Part shown: positions 1 through 14,684 of the stretch, in pieces
Position numbering within the stretch: position 1 is the first letter of the stretch
Layout: every line of letters begins with the position of its first letter
Source: Apostichopus japonicus
Taxonomy: Eukaryota > Echinodermata > Holothuroidea > Aspidochirotida > Stichopodidae
NCBI RefSeq assembly: GCF_037975245.1
Contig: NC_092576.1
Coordinates: 9,255,501 to 9,319,500 of the forward strand
DNA: 64,000 bases
Direction: 5' to 3'
Notes under the pieces: model-generated
The model's input: the letters and a program-made list of their open reading frames with translations, nothing else
What the model was told of the DNA's origin: nothing
Database searches by the model: none
Position numbers and translations under genes: made by a program

Positions 1-3000
1 ATATACTCAGTACAAATAGTGCAGTAAAGTATGCCTAGTGCTAACATCAGGCAACGTCAGTTGTTTAGTGCTTTGTACGCTACTAATTGCTCAGGTCAGA
101 ATGTTTGAAAAAATGCAGTTGTTACCCATTACTACGTTAGAAATACTTACTTTTGTGTATGTTATTAAAACTTTACAGCAATAACACGATCCGAGTGTGC
201 CATACTGTAGATTCGTGGCAGGGAATACGCAAATCATTCAGATATATGAAGAGAAGAGGTTACATATTAATATCCAGTCACTAATCTTAGTAACTTAACT
301 TCACATTTGTATTTAATAATTTACCATCACTATAGTCAAGGGATGGGGGATAAAGCACCTGCAGTTTTACATTATCCTAAATCATGAAACATTTGTGCAC
401 TTTTACAAGGAACCGTGAGCAGATTACATCGTTATTATTTGTTCTGCTGTTATCAACTTGTAATCACGATCAGTTGTAATAAAATGGTGGATCTTTATTG
501 GTTCCTTGCTAAAAGCAAAGGAACCTATGTATTCAGGTTGGCATGTGTGTGTGCGTGTGCGTGTGTGTGACGCTTTAGCGTGTATGCACGATAACTCAAC
601 AAGGAAATTACCGATCACTACCATACTAGGTGGGTGGGTGGCCCATAGTGACTAGATGAACCCTATTGATTTTGGTGCCGGCAAAGGTCACCAAAGTTCA
701 GTTAGATGCCAAAAACTAACATATTAAAAACAGCAATAACTCCCATTGACAGGGTCCGACATGGTTGATATTTTGGGAGTAGTTGTAAATGGGGTAAGGG
801 ATCGTTTCCAAACATAACGGTCATGTGATCGAAGGTCAACAAAGGTCAATTAATGATAAAAACTAGTATTTTTGCGATAACTTGAGAACAAAATGTTCGT
901 TAGGGTTGGGAGTTGCTTCAATGTAATCCAATTGTCGACCCACATCTGGGTGACCCTTGACCTCAATTTGACCTCTGGTTACCTTGACGTGTTTTGGATA
1001 TTTTTACAGTTTTGATGCTATTTTCAAATGTCAAAGGTACCTTCTGATCATAAATGTCAATAGGTTGACCCCGTGTGACCTTTTTGTGCGAAGTTATATG
1101 GGGTCAAAGTTTTTCGGTTGGAGTTAGGATGGCTGTACAGACTTGTCGTTTTGTTTTTTGGAATCAGGAGATAAAACTACATCTGAAACCAAGGTCAAAA
1201 GATCAAAGGTCACATTAGAAAAATATGCTTATTTTGGGAGGAAACGGGCAAAAAAGAAAATGTTGGTTTGGATATCAAAGGTACCTTCCGATCAAAAATG
1301 TCAACGGGTTGTCACCCGTTGTTTAGGCTTAGATCTTTGAAAAATAACTGTAAGATATTTCCAACTTACAATCACTAGTTGCTTAGCAATATCCAGCTGA
1401 GAGTTATTTTCACATAGATTCCGTACTAAAGCGCAAGCATGATCATTGATAGTAACATCTACTTGCTACAAACGAGTTGTCCCTATGTAAATAGCACAGC
1501 CTGCCTATCAATATAAACAGTGTACACGAAACCGAAACTAAACGAACTTTGCGCTCTACGTAGAAAGACTTGATGTGTTGAAGTCAATAGTGAAAGATCA
1601 TCATGTGCGGTACACTGTGAAACTTGATCCGCAGAGATCTGCAACTCAAGAGGTCACTATGCCAAACCTACAAATGCCATAGCTATGCTGTGGTGAAGCC
1701 AGTACACAAGCCACTGAGTACACAATGTGTAATACGCTTGTGCGTGGTTTCCGTATGCTCGACTCTTGGGGATCACCTCGGCACATATACTCAGTACAAA
1801 TAGTGCAGTAAAGTATGCCTAGTGCTAACATCAGGCAACGTCAGTTGTTTAGTGCTTTGTACGCTACTAATTGCTCAGGTCAGAATGTTTGAAAAAATGC
1901 AGTTGTTACCCATTACTACGTTAGAAATACTTACTTTTGTGTATGTTATTAAAACTTTACAGCAATAACACGATCCGAGTGTGCCATACTGTAGATTCGT
2001 GGCAGGGAATACGCAAATCATTCAGATATATGAAGAGAAGAGGTTACATATTAATATCCAGTCACTAATCTTAGTAACTTAACTTCACATTTGTATTTAA
2101 TAATTTACCATCACTATAGTCAAGGGATGGGGGATAAAGCACCTGCAGTTTTACATTATCCTAAATCATGAAACATTTGTGCACTTTTACAAGGAACCGT
2201 GAGCAGATTACATCGTTATTATTTGTTCTGCTGTTATCAACTTGTAATCACGATCAGTTGTAATAAAATGGTGGATCTTTATTGGTTCCTTGCTAAAAGC
2301 AAAGGAACCTATGTATTCAGGTTGGCATGTGTGTGTGCGTGTGCGTGTGTGTGACGCTTTAGCGTGTATGCACGATAACTCAACAAGGAAATTACCGATC
2401 ACTACCATACTAGGTGGGTGGGTGGCCCATAGTGACTAGATGAACCCTATTGATTTTGGTGCCGGCAAAGGTCACCAAAGTTCAGTTAGATGCCAAAAAC
2501 TAACATATTAAAAACAGCAATAACTCCCATTGACAGGGTCCGACATGGTTGATATTTTGGGAGTAGTTGTAAATGGGGTAAGGGATCGTTTCCAAACATA
2601 ACGGTCATGTGATCGAAGGTCAACAAAGGTCAATTAATGATAAAAACTAGTATTTTTGCGATAACTTGAGAACAAAATGTTCGTTAGGGTTGGGAGTTGC
2701 TTCAATGTAATCCAATTGTCGACCCACATCTGGGTGACCCTTGACCTCAATTTGACCTCTGGTTACCTTGACGTGTTTTGGATATTTTTACAGTTTTGAT
2801 GCTATTTTCAAATGTCAAAGGTACCTTCTGATCATAAATGTCAATAGGTTGACCCCGTGTGACCTTTTTGTGCGAAGTTATATGGGGTCAAAGTTTTTCG
2901 GTTGGAGTTAGGATGGCTGTACAGACTTGTCGTTTTGTTTTTTGGAATCAGGAGATAAAACTACATCTGAAACCAAGGTCAAAAGATCAAAGGTCACATT

Positions 3001-6000
3001 AGAAAAATATGCTTATTTTGGGAGGAAACGGGCAAAAAAGAAAATGTTGGTTTGGATATCAAAGGTACCTTCCGATCAAAAATGTCAACGGGTTGTCACC
3101 CGTTGTTTAGGCTTAGATCTTTGAAAAATAACTGTAAGATATTTCCAACTTACAATCACTAGTTGCTTAGCAATATCCAGCTGAGAGTTATTTTCACATA
3201 GATTCCGTACTAAAGCGCAAGCATGATCATTGATAGTAACATCTACTTGCTACAAACGAGTTGTCCCTATGTAAATAGCACAGCCTGCCTATCAATATAA
3301 ACAGTGTACACGAAACCGAAACTAAACGAACTTTGCGCTCTACGTAGAAAGACTTGATGTGTTGAAGTCAATAGTGAAAGATCATCATGTGCGGTACACT
3401 GTGAAACTTGATCCGCAGAGATCTGCAACTCAAGAGGTCACTATGCCAAACCTACAAATGCCATAGCTATGCTGGGGTGAAGCCAGTACACAAGCCACTG
3501 AGTACACAATGTGTAATACGCTTGTGCGTGGTTTCCGTATGCTCGACTCTTGGGGATCACCTCGGCACATATACTCAGTACAAATAGTGCAGTAAAGTAT
3601 GCCTAGTGCTAACATCAGGCAACGTCAGTTGTTTAGTGCTTTGTACGCTACTAATTGCTCAGGTCAGAATGTTTGAAAAAATGCAGTTGTTACCCATTAC
3701 TACGTTAGAAATACTTACTTTTGTGTATGTTATTAAAACTTTACAGCAATAACACGATCCGAGTGTGCCATACTGTAGATTCGTGGCAGGGAATACGCAA
3801 ATCATTCAGATATATGAAGAGAAGAGGTTACATATTAATATCCAGTCACTAATCTTAGTAACTTAACTTCACATTTGTATTTAATAATTTACCATCACTA
3901 TAGTCAAGGGATGGGGGATAAAGCACCTGCAGTTTTACATTATCCTAAATCATGAAACATTTGTGCACTTTTACAAGGAACCGTGAGCAGATTACATCGT
4001 TATTATTTGTTCTGCTGTTATCAACTTGTAATCACGATCAGTTGTAATAAAATGGTGGATCTTTATTGGTTCCTTGCTAAAAGCAAAGGAACCTATGTAT
4101 TCAGGTTGGCATGTGTGTGTGCGTGTGCGTGTGTGTGACGCTTTAGCGTGTATGCACGATAACTCAACAAGGAAATTACCGATCACTACCATACTAGGTG
4201 GGTGGGTGGCCCATAGTGACTAGATGAACCCTATTGATTTTGGTGCCGGCAAAGGTCACCAAAGTTCAGTTAGATGCCAAAAACTAACATATTAAAAACA
4301 GCAATAACTCCCATTGACAGGGTCCGACATGGTTGATATTTTGGGAGTAGTTGTAAATGGGGTAAGGGATCGTTTCCAAACATAACGGTCATGTGATCGA
4401 AGGTCAACAAAGGTCAATTAATGATAAAAACTAGTATTTTTGCGATAACTTGAGAACAAAATGTTCGTTAGGGTTGGGAGTTGCTTCAATGTAATCCAAT
4501 TGTCGACCCACATCTGGGTGACCCTTGACCTCAATTTGACCTCTGGTTACCTTGACGTGTTTTGGATATTTTTACAGTTTTGATGCTATTTTCAAATGTC
4601 AAAGGTACCTTCTGATCATAAATGTCAATAGGTTGACCCCGTGTGACCTTTTTGTGCGAAGTTATATGGGGTCAAAGTTTTTCGGTTGGAGTTAGGATGG
4701 CTGTACAGACTTGTCGTTTTGTTTTTTGGAATCAGGAGATAAAACTACATCTGAAACCAAGGTCAAAAGATCAAAGGTCACATTAGAAAAATATGCTTAT
4801 TTTGGGAGGAAACGGGCAAAAAAGAAAATGTTGGTTTGGATATCAAAGGTACCTTCCGATCAAAAATGTCAACGGGTTGTCACCCGTTGTTTAGGCTTAG
4901 ATCTTTGAAAAATAACTGTAAGATATTTCCAACTTACAATCACTAGTTGCTTAGCAATATCCAGCTGAGAGTTATTTTCACATAGATTCCGTACTAAAGC
5001 GCAAGCATGATCATTGATAGTAACATCTACTTGCTACAAACGAGTTGTCCCTATGTAAATAGCACAGCCTGCCTATCAATATAAACAGTGTACACGAAAC
5101 CGAAACTAAACGAACTTTGCGCTCTACGTAGAAAGACTTGATGTGTTGAAGTCAATAGTGAAATATCATCATGTGCGGTACACTGTGAAACTTGATCCGC
5201 AGAGATCTGCAACTCAAGAGGTCACTATGCCAAACCTACAAATGCCATAGCTATGCTGTGGTGAAGCCAGTACACAAGCCACTGAGTACACAATGTGTAA
5301 TACGCTTGTGCGTGGTTTCCGTATGCTCGACTCTTGGGGATCACCTCGGCACATATACTCAGTACAAATAGTGCAGTAAAGTATGCCTAGTGCTAACATC
5401 AGGCAACGTCAGTTGTTTAGTGCTTTGTACGCTACTAATTGCTCAGGTCAGAATGTTTGAAAAAATGCAGTTGTTACCCATTACTACGTTAGAAATACTT
5501 ACTTTTGTGTATGTTATTAAAACTTTACAGCAATAACACGATCCGAGTGTGCCATACTGTAGATTCGTGGCAGGGAATACGCAAATCATTCAGATATATG
5601 AAGAGAAGAGGTTACATATTAATATCCAGTCACTAATCTTAGTAACTTAACTTCACATTTGTATTTAATAATTTACCATCACTATAGTCAAGGGATGGGG
5701 GATAAAGCACCTGCAGTTTTACATTATCCTAAATCATGAAACATTTGTGCACTTTTACAAGGAACCGTGAGCAGATTACATCGTTATTATTTGTTCTGCT
5801 GTTATCAACTTGTAATCACGATCAGTTGTAATAAAATGGTGGATCTTTATTGGTTCCTTGCTAAAAGCAAAGGAACCTATGTATTCAGGTTGGCATGTGT
5901 GTGTGCGTGTGCGTGTGTGTGACGCTTTAGCGTGTATGCACGATAACTCAACAAGGAAATTACCGATCACTACCATACTAGGTGGGTGGGTGGCCCATAG

Positions 6001-9000
6001 TGACTAGATGAACCCTATTGATTTTGGTGCCGGCAAAGGTCACCAAAGTTCAGTTAGATGCCAAAAACTAACATATTAAAAACAGCAATAACTCCCATTG
6101 ACAGGGTCCGACATGGTTGATATTTTGGGAGTAGTTGTAAATGGGGTAAGGGATCGTTTCCAAACATAACGGTCATGTGATCGAAGGTCAACAAAGGTCA
6201 ATTAATGATAAAAACTAGTATTTTTGCGATAACTTGAGAACAAAATGTTCGTTAGGGTTGGGAGTTGCTTCAATGTAATCCAATTGTCGACCCACATCTG
6301 GGTGACCCTTGACCTCAATTTGACCTCTGGTTACCTTGACGTGTTTTGGATATTTTTACAGTTTTGATGCTATTTTCAAATGTCAAAGGTACCTTCTGAT
6401 CATAAATGTCAATAGGTTGACCCCGTGTGACCTTTTTGTGCGAAGTTATATGGGGTCAAAGTTTTTCGGTTGGAGTTAGGATGGCTGTACAGACTTGTCG
6501 TTTTGTTTTTTGGAATCAGGAGATAAAACTACATCTGAAACCAAGGTCAAAAGATCAAAGGTCACATTAGAAAAATATGCTTATTTTGGGAGGAAACGGG
6601 CAAAAAAGAAAATGTTGGTTTGGATATCAAAGGTACCTTCCGATCAAAAATGTCAACGGGTTGTCACCCGTTGTTTAGGCTTAGATCTTTGAAAAATAAC
6701 TGTAAGATATTTCCAACTTACAATCACTAGTTGCTTAGCAATATCCAGCTGAGAGTTATTTTCACATAGATTCCGTACTAAAGCGCAAGCATGATCATTG
6801 ATAGTAACATCTACTTGCTACAAACGAGTTGTCCCTATGTAAATAGCACAGCCTGCCTATCAATATAAACAGTGTACACGAAACCGAAACTAAACGAACT
6901 TTGCGCTCTACGTAGAAAGACTTGATGTGTTGAAGTCAATAGTGAAATATCATCATGTGCGGTACACTGTGAAACTTGATCCGCAGAGATCTGCAACTCA
7001 AGAGGTCACTATGCCAAACCTACAAATGCCATAGCTATGCTGTGGTGAAGCCAGTACACAAGCCACTGAGTACACAATGTGTAATACGCTTGTGCGTGGT
7101 TTCCGTATGCTCGACTCTTGGGGATCACCTCGGCACATATACTCAGTACAAATAGTGCAGTAAAGTATGCCTAGTGCTAACATCAGGCAACGTCAGTTGT
7201 TTAGTGCTTTGTACGCTACTAATTGCTCAGGTCAGAATGTTTGAAAAAATGCAGTTGTTACCCATTACTACGTTAGAAATACTTACTTTTGTGTATGTTA
7301 TTAAAACTTTACAGCAATAACACGATCCGAGTGTGCCATACTGTAGATTCGTGGCAGGGAATACGCAAATCATTCAGATATATGAAGAGAAGAGGTTACA
7401 TATTAATATCCAGTCACTAATCTTAGTAACTTAACTTCACATTTGTATTTAATAATTTACCATCACTATAGTCAAGGGATGGGGGATAAAGCACCTGCAG
7501 TTTTACATTATCCTAAATCATGAAACATTTGTGCACTTTTACAAGGAACCGTGAGCAGATTACATCGTTATTATTTGTTCTGCTGTTATCAACTTGTAAT
7601 CACGATCAGTTGTAATAAAATGGTGGATCTTTATTGGTTCCTTGCTAAAAGCAAAGGAACCTATGTATTCAGGTTGGCATGTGTGTGTGCGTGTGCGTGT
7701 GTGTGACGCTTTAGCGTGTATGCACGATAACTCAACAAGGAAATTACCGATCACTACCATACTAGGTGGGTGGGTGGCCCATAGTGACTAGATGAACCCT
7801 ATTGATTTTGGTGCCGGCAAAGGTCACCAAAGTTCAGTTAGATGCCAAAAACTAACATATTAAAAACAGCAATAACTCCCATTGACAGGGTCCGACATGG
7901 TTGATATTTTGGGAGTAGTTGTAAATGGGGTAAGGGATCGTTTCCAAACATAGCGGTCATGTGATCGAAGGTCAACAAAGGTCAATTAATGATAAAAACT
8001 AGTATTTTTGCGATAACTTGAGAACAAAATGTTCGTTAGGGTTGGGAGTTGCTTCAATGTAATCCAATTGTCGACCCACATCTGGGTGACCCTTGACCTC
8101 AATTTGACCTCTGGTTACCTTGACGTGTTTTGGATATTTTTACAGTTTTGATGCTATTTTCAAATGTCAAAGGTACCTTCTGATCATAAATGTCAATAGG
8201 TTGACCCCGTGTGACCTTTTTGTGCGAAGTTATATGGGGTCAAAGTTTTTCGGTTGGAGTTAGGATGGCTGTACAGACTTGTCGTTTTGTTTTTTGGAAT
8301 CAGGAGATAAAACTACATCTGAAACCAAGGTCAAAAGATCAAAGGTCACATTAGAAAAATATGCTTATTTTGGGAGGAAACGGGCAAAAAAGAAAATGTT
8401 GGTTTGGATATCAAAGGTACCTTCCGATCAAAAATGTCAACGGGTTGTCACCCGTTGTTTAGGCTTAGATCTTTGAAAAATAACTGTAAGATATTTCCAA
8501 CTTACAATCACTAGTTGCTTAGCAATATCCAGCTGAGAGTTATTTTCACATAGATTCCGTACTAAAGCGCAAGCATGATCATTGATAGTAACATCTACTT
8601 GCTACAAACGAGTTGTCCCTATGTAAATAGCACAGCCTGCCTATCAATATAAACAGTGTACACGAAACCGAAACTAAACGAACTTTGCGCTCTACGTAGA
8701 AAGACTTGATGTGTTGAAGTCAATAGTGAAATATCATCATGTGCGGTACACTGTGAAACTTGATCCGCAGAGATCTGCAACTCAAGAGGTCACTATGCCA
8801 AACCTACAAATGCCATAGCTATGCTGTGGTGAAGCCAGTACACAAGCCACTGAGTACACAATGTGTAATACGCTTGTGCGTGGTTTCCGTATGCTCGACT
8901 CTTGGGGATCACCTCGGCACATATACTCAGTACAAATAGTGCAGTAAAGTATGCCTAGTGCTAACATCAGGCAACGTCAGTTGTTTAGTGCTTTGTACGC

Positions 9001-12000
9001 TACTAATTGCTCAGGTCAGAATGTTTGAAAAAATGCAGTTGTTACCCATTACTACGTTAGAAATACTTACTTTTGTGTATGTTATTAAAACTTTACAGCA
9101 ATAACACGATCCGAGTGTGCCATACTGTAGATTCGTGGCAGGGAATACGCAAATCATTCAGATATATGAAGAGAAGAGGTTACATATTAATATCCAGTCA
9201 CTAATCTTAGTAACTTAACTTCACATTTGTATTTAATAATTTACCATCACTATAGTCAAGGGATGGGGGATAAAGCACCTGCAGTTTTACATTATCCTAA
9301 ATCATGAAACATTTGTGCACTTTTACAAGGAACCGTGAGCAGATTACATCGTTATTATTTGTTCTGCTGTTATCAACTTGTAATCACGATCAGTTGTAAT
9401 AAAATGGTGGATCTTTATTGGTTCCTTGCTAAAAGCAAAGGAACCTATGTATTCAGGTTGGCATGTGTGTGTGCGTGTGCGTGTGTGTGACGCTTTAGCG
9501 TGTATGCACGATAACTCAACAAGGAAATTACCGATCACTACCATACTAGGTGGGTGGGTGGCCCATAGTGACTAGATGAACCCTATTGATTTTGGTGCCG
9601 GCAAAGGTCACCAAAGTTCAGTTAGATGCCAAAAACTAACATATTAAAAACAGCAATAACTCCCATTGACAGGGTCCGACATGGTTGATATTTTGGGAGT
9701 AGTTGTAAATGGGGTAAGGGATCGTTTCCAAACATAACGGTCATGTGATCGAAGGTCAACAAAGGTCAATTAATGATAAAAACTAGTATTTTTGCGATAA
9801 CTTGAGAACAAAATGTTCGTTAGGGTTGGGAGTTGCTTCAATGTAATCCAATTGTCGACCCACATCTGGGTGACCCTTGACCTCAATTTGACCTCTGGTT
9901 ACCTTGACGTGTTTTGGATATTTTTACAGTTTTGATGCTATTTTCAAATGTCAAAGGTACCTTCTGATCATAAATGTCAATAGGTTGACCCCGTGTGACC
10001 TTTTTGTGCGAAGTTATATGGGGTCAAAGTTTTTCGGTTGGAGTTAGGATGGCTGTACAGACTTGTCGTTTTGTTTTTTGGAATCAGGAGATAAAACTAC
10101 ATCTGAAACCAAGGTCAAAAGATCAAAGGTCACATTAGAAAAATATGCTTATTTTGGGAGGAAACGGGCAAAAAAGAAAATGTTGGTTTGGATATCAAAG
10201 GTACCTTCCGATCAAAAATGTCAACGGGTTGTCACCCGTTGTTTAGGCTTAGATCTTTGAAAAATAACTGTAAGATATTTCCAACTTACAATCACTAGTT
10301 GCTTAGCAATATCCAGCTGAGAGTTATTTTCACATAGATTCCGTACTAAAGCGCAAGCATGATCATTGATAGTAACATCTACTTGCTACAAACGAGTTGT
10401 CCCTATGTAAATAGCACAGCCTGCCTATCAATATAAACAGTGTACACGAAACCGAAACTAAACGAACTTTGCGCTCTACGTAGAAAGACTTGATGTGTTG
10501 AAGTCAATAGTGAAATATCATCATGTGCGGTACACTGTGAAACTTGATCCGCAGAGATCTGCAACTCAAGAGGTCACTATGCCAAACCTACAAATGCCAT
10601 AGCTATGCTGTGGTGAAGCCAGTACACAAGCCACTGAGTACACAATGTGTAATACGCTTGTGCGTGGTTTCCGTATGCTCGACTCTTGGGGATCACCTCG
10701 GCACATATACTCAGTACAAATAGTGCAGTAAAGTATGCCTAGTGCTAACATCAGGCAACGTCAGTTGTTTAGTGCTTTGTACGCTACTAATTGCTCAGGT
10801 CAGAATGTTTGAAAAAATGCAGTTGTTACCCATTACTACGTTAGAAATACTTACTTTTGTGTATGTTATTAAAACTTTACAGCAATAACACGATCCGAGT
10901 GTGCCATACTGTAGATTCGTGGCAGGGAATACGCAAATCATTCAGATATATGAAGAGAAGAGGTTACATATTAATATCCAGTCACTAATCTTAGTAACTT
11001 AACTTCACATTTGTATTTAATAATTTACCATCACTATAGTCAAGGGATGGGGGATAAAGCACCTGCAGTTTTACATTATCCTAAATCATGAAACATTTGT
11101 GCACTTTTACAAGGAACCGTGAGCAGATTACATCGTTATTATTTGTTCTGCTGTTATCAACTTGTAATCACGATCAGTTGTAATAAAATGGTGGATCTTT
11201 ATTGGTTCCTTGCTAAAAGCAAAGGAACCTATGTATTCAGGTTGGCATGTGTGTGTGCGTGTGCGTGTGTGTGACGCTTTAGCGTGTATGCACGATAACT
11301 CAACAAGGAAATTACCGATCACTACCATACTAGGTGGGTGGGTGGCCCATAGTGACTAGATGAACCCTATTGATTTTGGTGCCGGCAAAGGTCACCAAAG
11401 TTCAGTTAGATGCCAAAAACTAACATATTAAAAACAGCAATAACTCCCATTGACAGGGTCCGACATGGTTGATATTTTGGGAGTAGTTGTAAATGGGGTA
11501 AGGGATCGTTTCCAAACATAACGGTCATGTGATCGAAGGTCAACAAAGGTCAATTAATGATAAAAACTAGTATTTTTGCGATAACTTGAGAACAAAATGT
11601 TCGTTAGGGTTGGGAGTTGCTTCAATGTAATCCAATTGTCGACCCACATCTGGGTGACCCTTGACCTCAATTTGACCTCTGGTTACCTTGACGTGTTTTG
11701 GATATTTTTACAGTTTTGATGCTATTTTCAAATGTCAAAGGTACCTTCTGATCATAAATGTCAATAGGTTGACCCCGTGTGACCTTTTTGTGCGAAGTTA
11801 TATGGGGTCAAAGTTTTTCGGTTGGAGTTAGGATGGCTGTACAGACTTGTCGTTTTGTTTTTTGGAATCAGGAGATAAAACTACATCTGAAACCAAGGTC
11901 AAAAGATCAAAGGTCACATTAGAAAAATATGCTTATTTTGGGAGGAAACGGGCAAAAAAGAAAATGTTGGTTTGGATATCAAAGGTACCTTCCGATCAAA

Positions 12001-14684
12001 AATGTCAACGGGTTGTCACCCGTTGTTTAGGCTTAGATCTTTGAAAAATAACTGTAAGATATTTCCAACTTACAATCACTAGTTGCTTAGCAATATCCAG
12101 CTGAGAGTTATTTTCACATAGATTCCGTACTAAAGCGCAAGCATGATCATTGATAGTAACATCTACTTGCTACAAACGAGTTGTCCCTATGTAAATAGCA
12201 CAGCCTGCCTATCAATATAAACAGTGTACACGAAACCGAAACTAAACGAACTTTGCGCTCTACGTAGAAAGACTTGATGTGTTGAAGTCAATAGTGAAAT
12301 ATCATCATGTGCGGTACACTGTGAAACTTGATCCGCAGAGATCTGCAACTCAAGAGGTCACTATGCCAAACCTACAAATGCCATAGCTATGCTGTGGTGA
12401 AGCCAGTACACAAGCCACTGAGTACACAATGTGTAATACGCTTGTGCGTGGTTTCCGTATGCTCGACTCTTGGGGATCACCTCGGCACATATACTCAGTA
12501 CAAATAGTGCAGTAAAGTATGCCTAGTGCTAACATCAGGCAACGTCAGTTGTTTAGTGCTTTGTACGCTACTAATTGCTCAGGTCAGAATGTTTGAAAAA
12601 ATGCAGTTGTTACCCATTACTACGTTAGAAATACTTACTTTTGTGTATGTTATTAAAACTTTACAGCAATAACACGATCCGAGTGTGCTATACTGTAGAT
12701 TCGTGGCAGGGAATACGCAAATCATTCAGATATATGAAGAGAAGAGGTTACATATTAATATCCAGTCACTAATCTTAGTAACTTAACTTCACATTTGTAT
12801 TTAATAATTTACCATCACTATAGTCAAGGGATGGGGGATAAAGCACCTGCAGTTTTACATTATCCTAAATCATGAAACATTTGTGCACTTTTACAAGGAA
12901 CCGTGAGCAGATTACATCGTTATTATTTGTTCTGCTGTTATCAACTTGTAATCACGATCAGTTGTAATAAAATGGTGGATCTTTATTGGTTCCTTGCTAA
13001 AAGCAAAGGAACCTATGTATTCAGGTTGGCATGTGTGTGTGCGTGTGCGTGTGTGTGACGCTTTAGCGTGTATGCACGATAACTCAACAAGGAAATTACC
13101 GATCACTACCATACTAGGTGGGTGGGTGGCCCATAGTGACTAGATGAACCCTATTGATTTTGGTGCCGGCAAAGGTCACCAAAGTTCAGTTAGATGCCAA
13201 AAACTAACATATTAAAAACAGCAATAACTCCCATTGACAGGGTCCGACATGGTTGATATTTTGGGAGTAGTTGTAAATGGGGTAAGGGATCGTTTCCAAA
13301 CATAACGGTCATGTGATCGAAGGTCAACAAAGGTCAATTAATGATAAAAACTAGTATTTTTGCGATAACTTGAGAACAAAATGTTCGTTAGGGTTGGGAG
13401 TTGCTTCAATGTAATCCAATTGTCGACCCACATCTGGGTGACCCTTGACCTCAATTTGACCTCTGGTTACCTTGACGTGTTTTGGATATTTTTACAGTTT
13501 TGATGCTATTTTCAAATGTCAAAGGTACCTTCTGATCATAAATGTCAATAGGTTGACCCCGTGTGACCTTTTTGTGCGAAGTTATATGGGGTCAAAGTTT
13601 TTCGGTTGGAGTTAGGATGGCTGTACAGACTTGTCGTTTTGTTTTTTGGAATCAGGAGATAAAACTACATCTGAAACCAAGGTCAAAAGGTCAAAGGTCA
13701 CATTAGAAAAATATGCTTATTTTGGGAGGAAACGGGCAAAAAAGAAAATGTTGGTTTGGATATCAAAGGTACCTTCCGATCAAAAATGTCAACGGGTTGT
13801 CACCCGTTGTTTAGGCTTAGATCTTTGAAAAATAACTGTAAGATATTTCCAACTTACAATCACTAGTTGCTTAGCAATATCCAGCTGAGAGTTATTTTCA
13901 CATAGATTCCGTACTAAAGCGCAAGCATGATCATTGATAGTAACATCTACTTGCTACAAACGAGTTGTCCCTATGTAAATAGCACAGCCTGCCTATCAAT
14001 ATAAACAGTGTACACGAAACCGAAACTAAACGAACTTTGCGCTCTACGTAGAAAGACTTGATGTGTTGAAGTCAATAGTGAAATATCATCATGTGCGGTA
14101 CACTGTGAAACTTGATCCGCAGAGATCTGCAACTCAAGAGGTCACTATGCCAAACCTACAAATGCCATAGCTATGCTGTGGTGAAGCCAGTACACAAGCC
14201 ACTGAGTACACAATGTGTAATACGCTTGTGCGTGGTTTCCGTATGCTCGACTCTTGGGGATCACCTCGGCACATATACTCAGTACAAATAGTGCAGTAAA
14301 GTATGCCTAGTGCTAACATCAGGCAACGTCAGTTGTTTAGTGCTTTGTACGCTACTAATTGCTCAGGTCAGAATGTTTGAAAAATGCAGTTGTTACCCAT
14401 TACTACGTTAGAAATACTTACTTTTGTGTATGTTATTAAAACTTTACAGCAATAACACGATCCGAGTGTGCCATACTGTAGATTCGTGGCAGGGAATACG
14501 CAAATCATTCAGATATATGAAGAGAAGAGGTTACATATTAATATCCAGTCACTAATCTTAGTAACTTAACTTCACATTTGTATTTAATAATTTACCATCA
14601 CTATAGTCAAGGGATGGGGGATAAAGCACCTGCAGTTTTACATTATCCTAAATCATGAAACATTTGTGCACTTTTACAAGGAAC
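1..14684. repeat. 1784-bp tandem satellite array, eight full copies plus a partial ninth
   Basis: Position 1 matches position 1785 and the phase is kept exactly at 1784 bp through eight full units (to 14272); a ninth continues to about 14684. Copies are almost identical. By eye I found only a few substitutions: G at 3475, G at 7953, T at 12689, G at 13690, a G/T site that separates copies 1-2 from copies 3-8 (near 1596), and a lost A near 14384. Each unit holds a fragment of a mobile element (unit positions about 500-1318), including a GT-rich microsatellite, and about 950 bp of other sequence. The array runs off the left edge, so its true length is unknown. The small ORFs that recur in each unit (about 60-66 codons) show no domain and are not called as genes. 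Confidence 0.97.
500..1318 (+). mobile_element. Transposon fragment inside the satellite unit (first copy shown)
   Basis: This begins with a self-complementary segment at 500-525 (arms GGTTCCTT... and ...AAGGAACC), followed by a GT microsatellite and then text rich in AGGTCA/TGACCT half-sites. The same series occurs in a diverged copy at 14792-15804 and in inverse orientation at 35048-37287, where it lies between GGTTCCTTGC-type ends. In the satellite unit the homology stops near 1318, so the far end of the element is missing. It recurs in every unit at 1784-bp steps. No coding capacity is seen. I cannot place it in a named superfamily. Confidence 0.7.

Noticed and set aside
424-1831. Recurrent ORFs of 61-66 codons in every satellite unit
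   Set aside because: They repeat only because the DNA repeats, overlap transposon and GT-microsatellite sequence, and show no domain or start context.
1-14684. rRNA, tRNA or snRNA gene array
   Set aside because: I saw no recognisable 5S, tRNA or U-RNA sequence in the unit.
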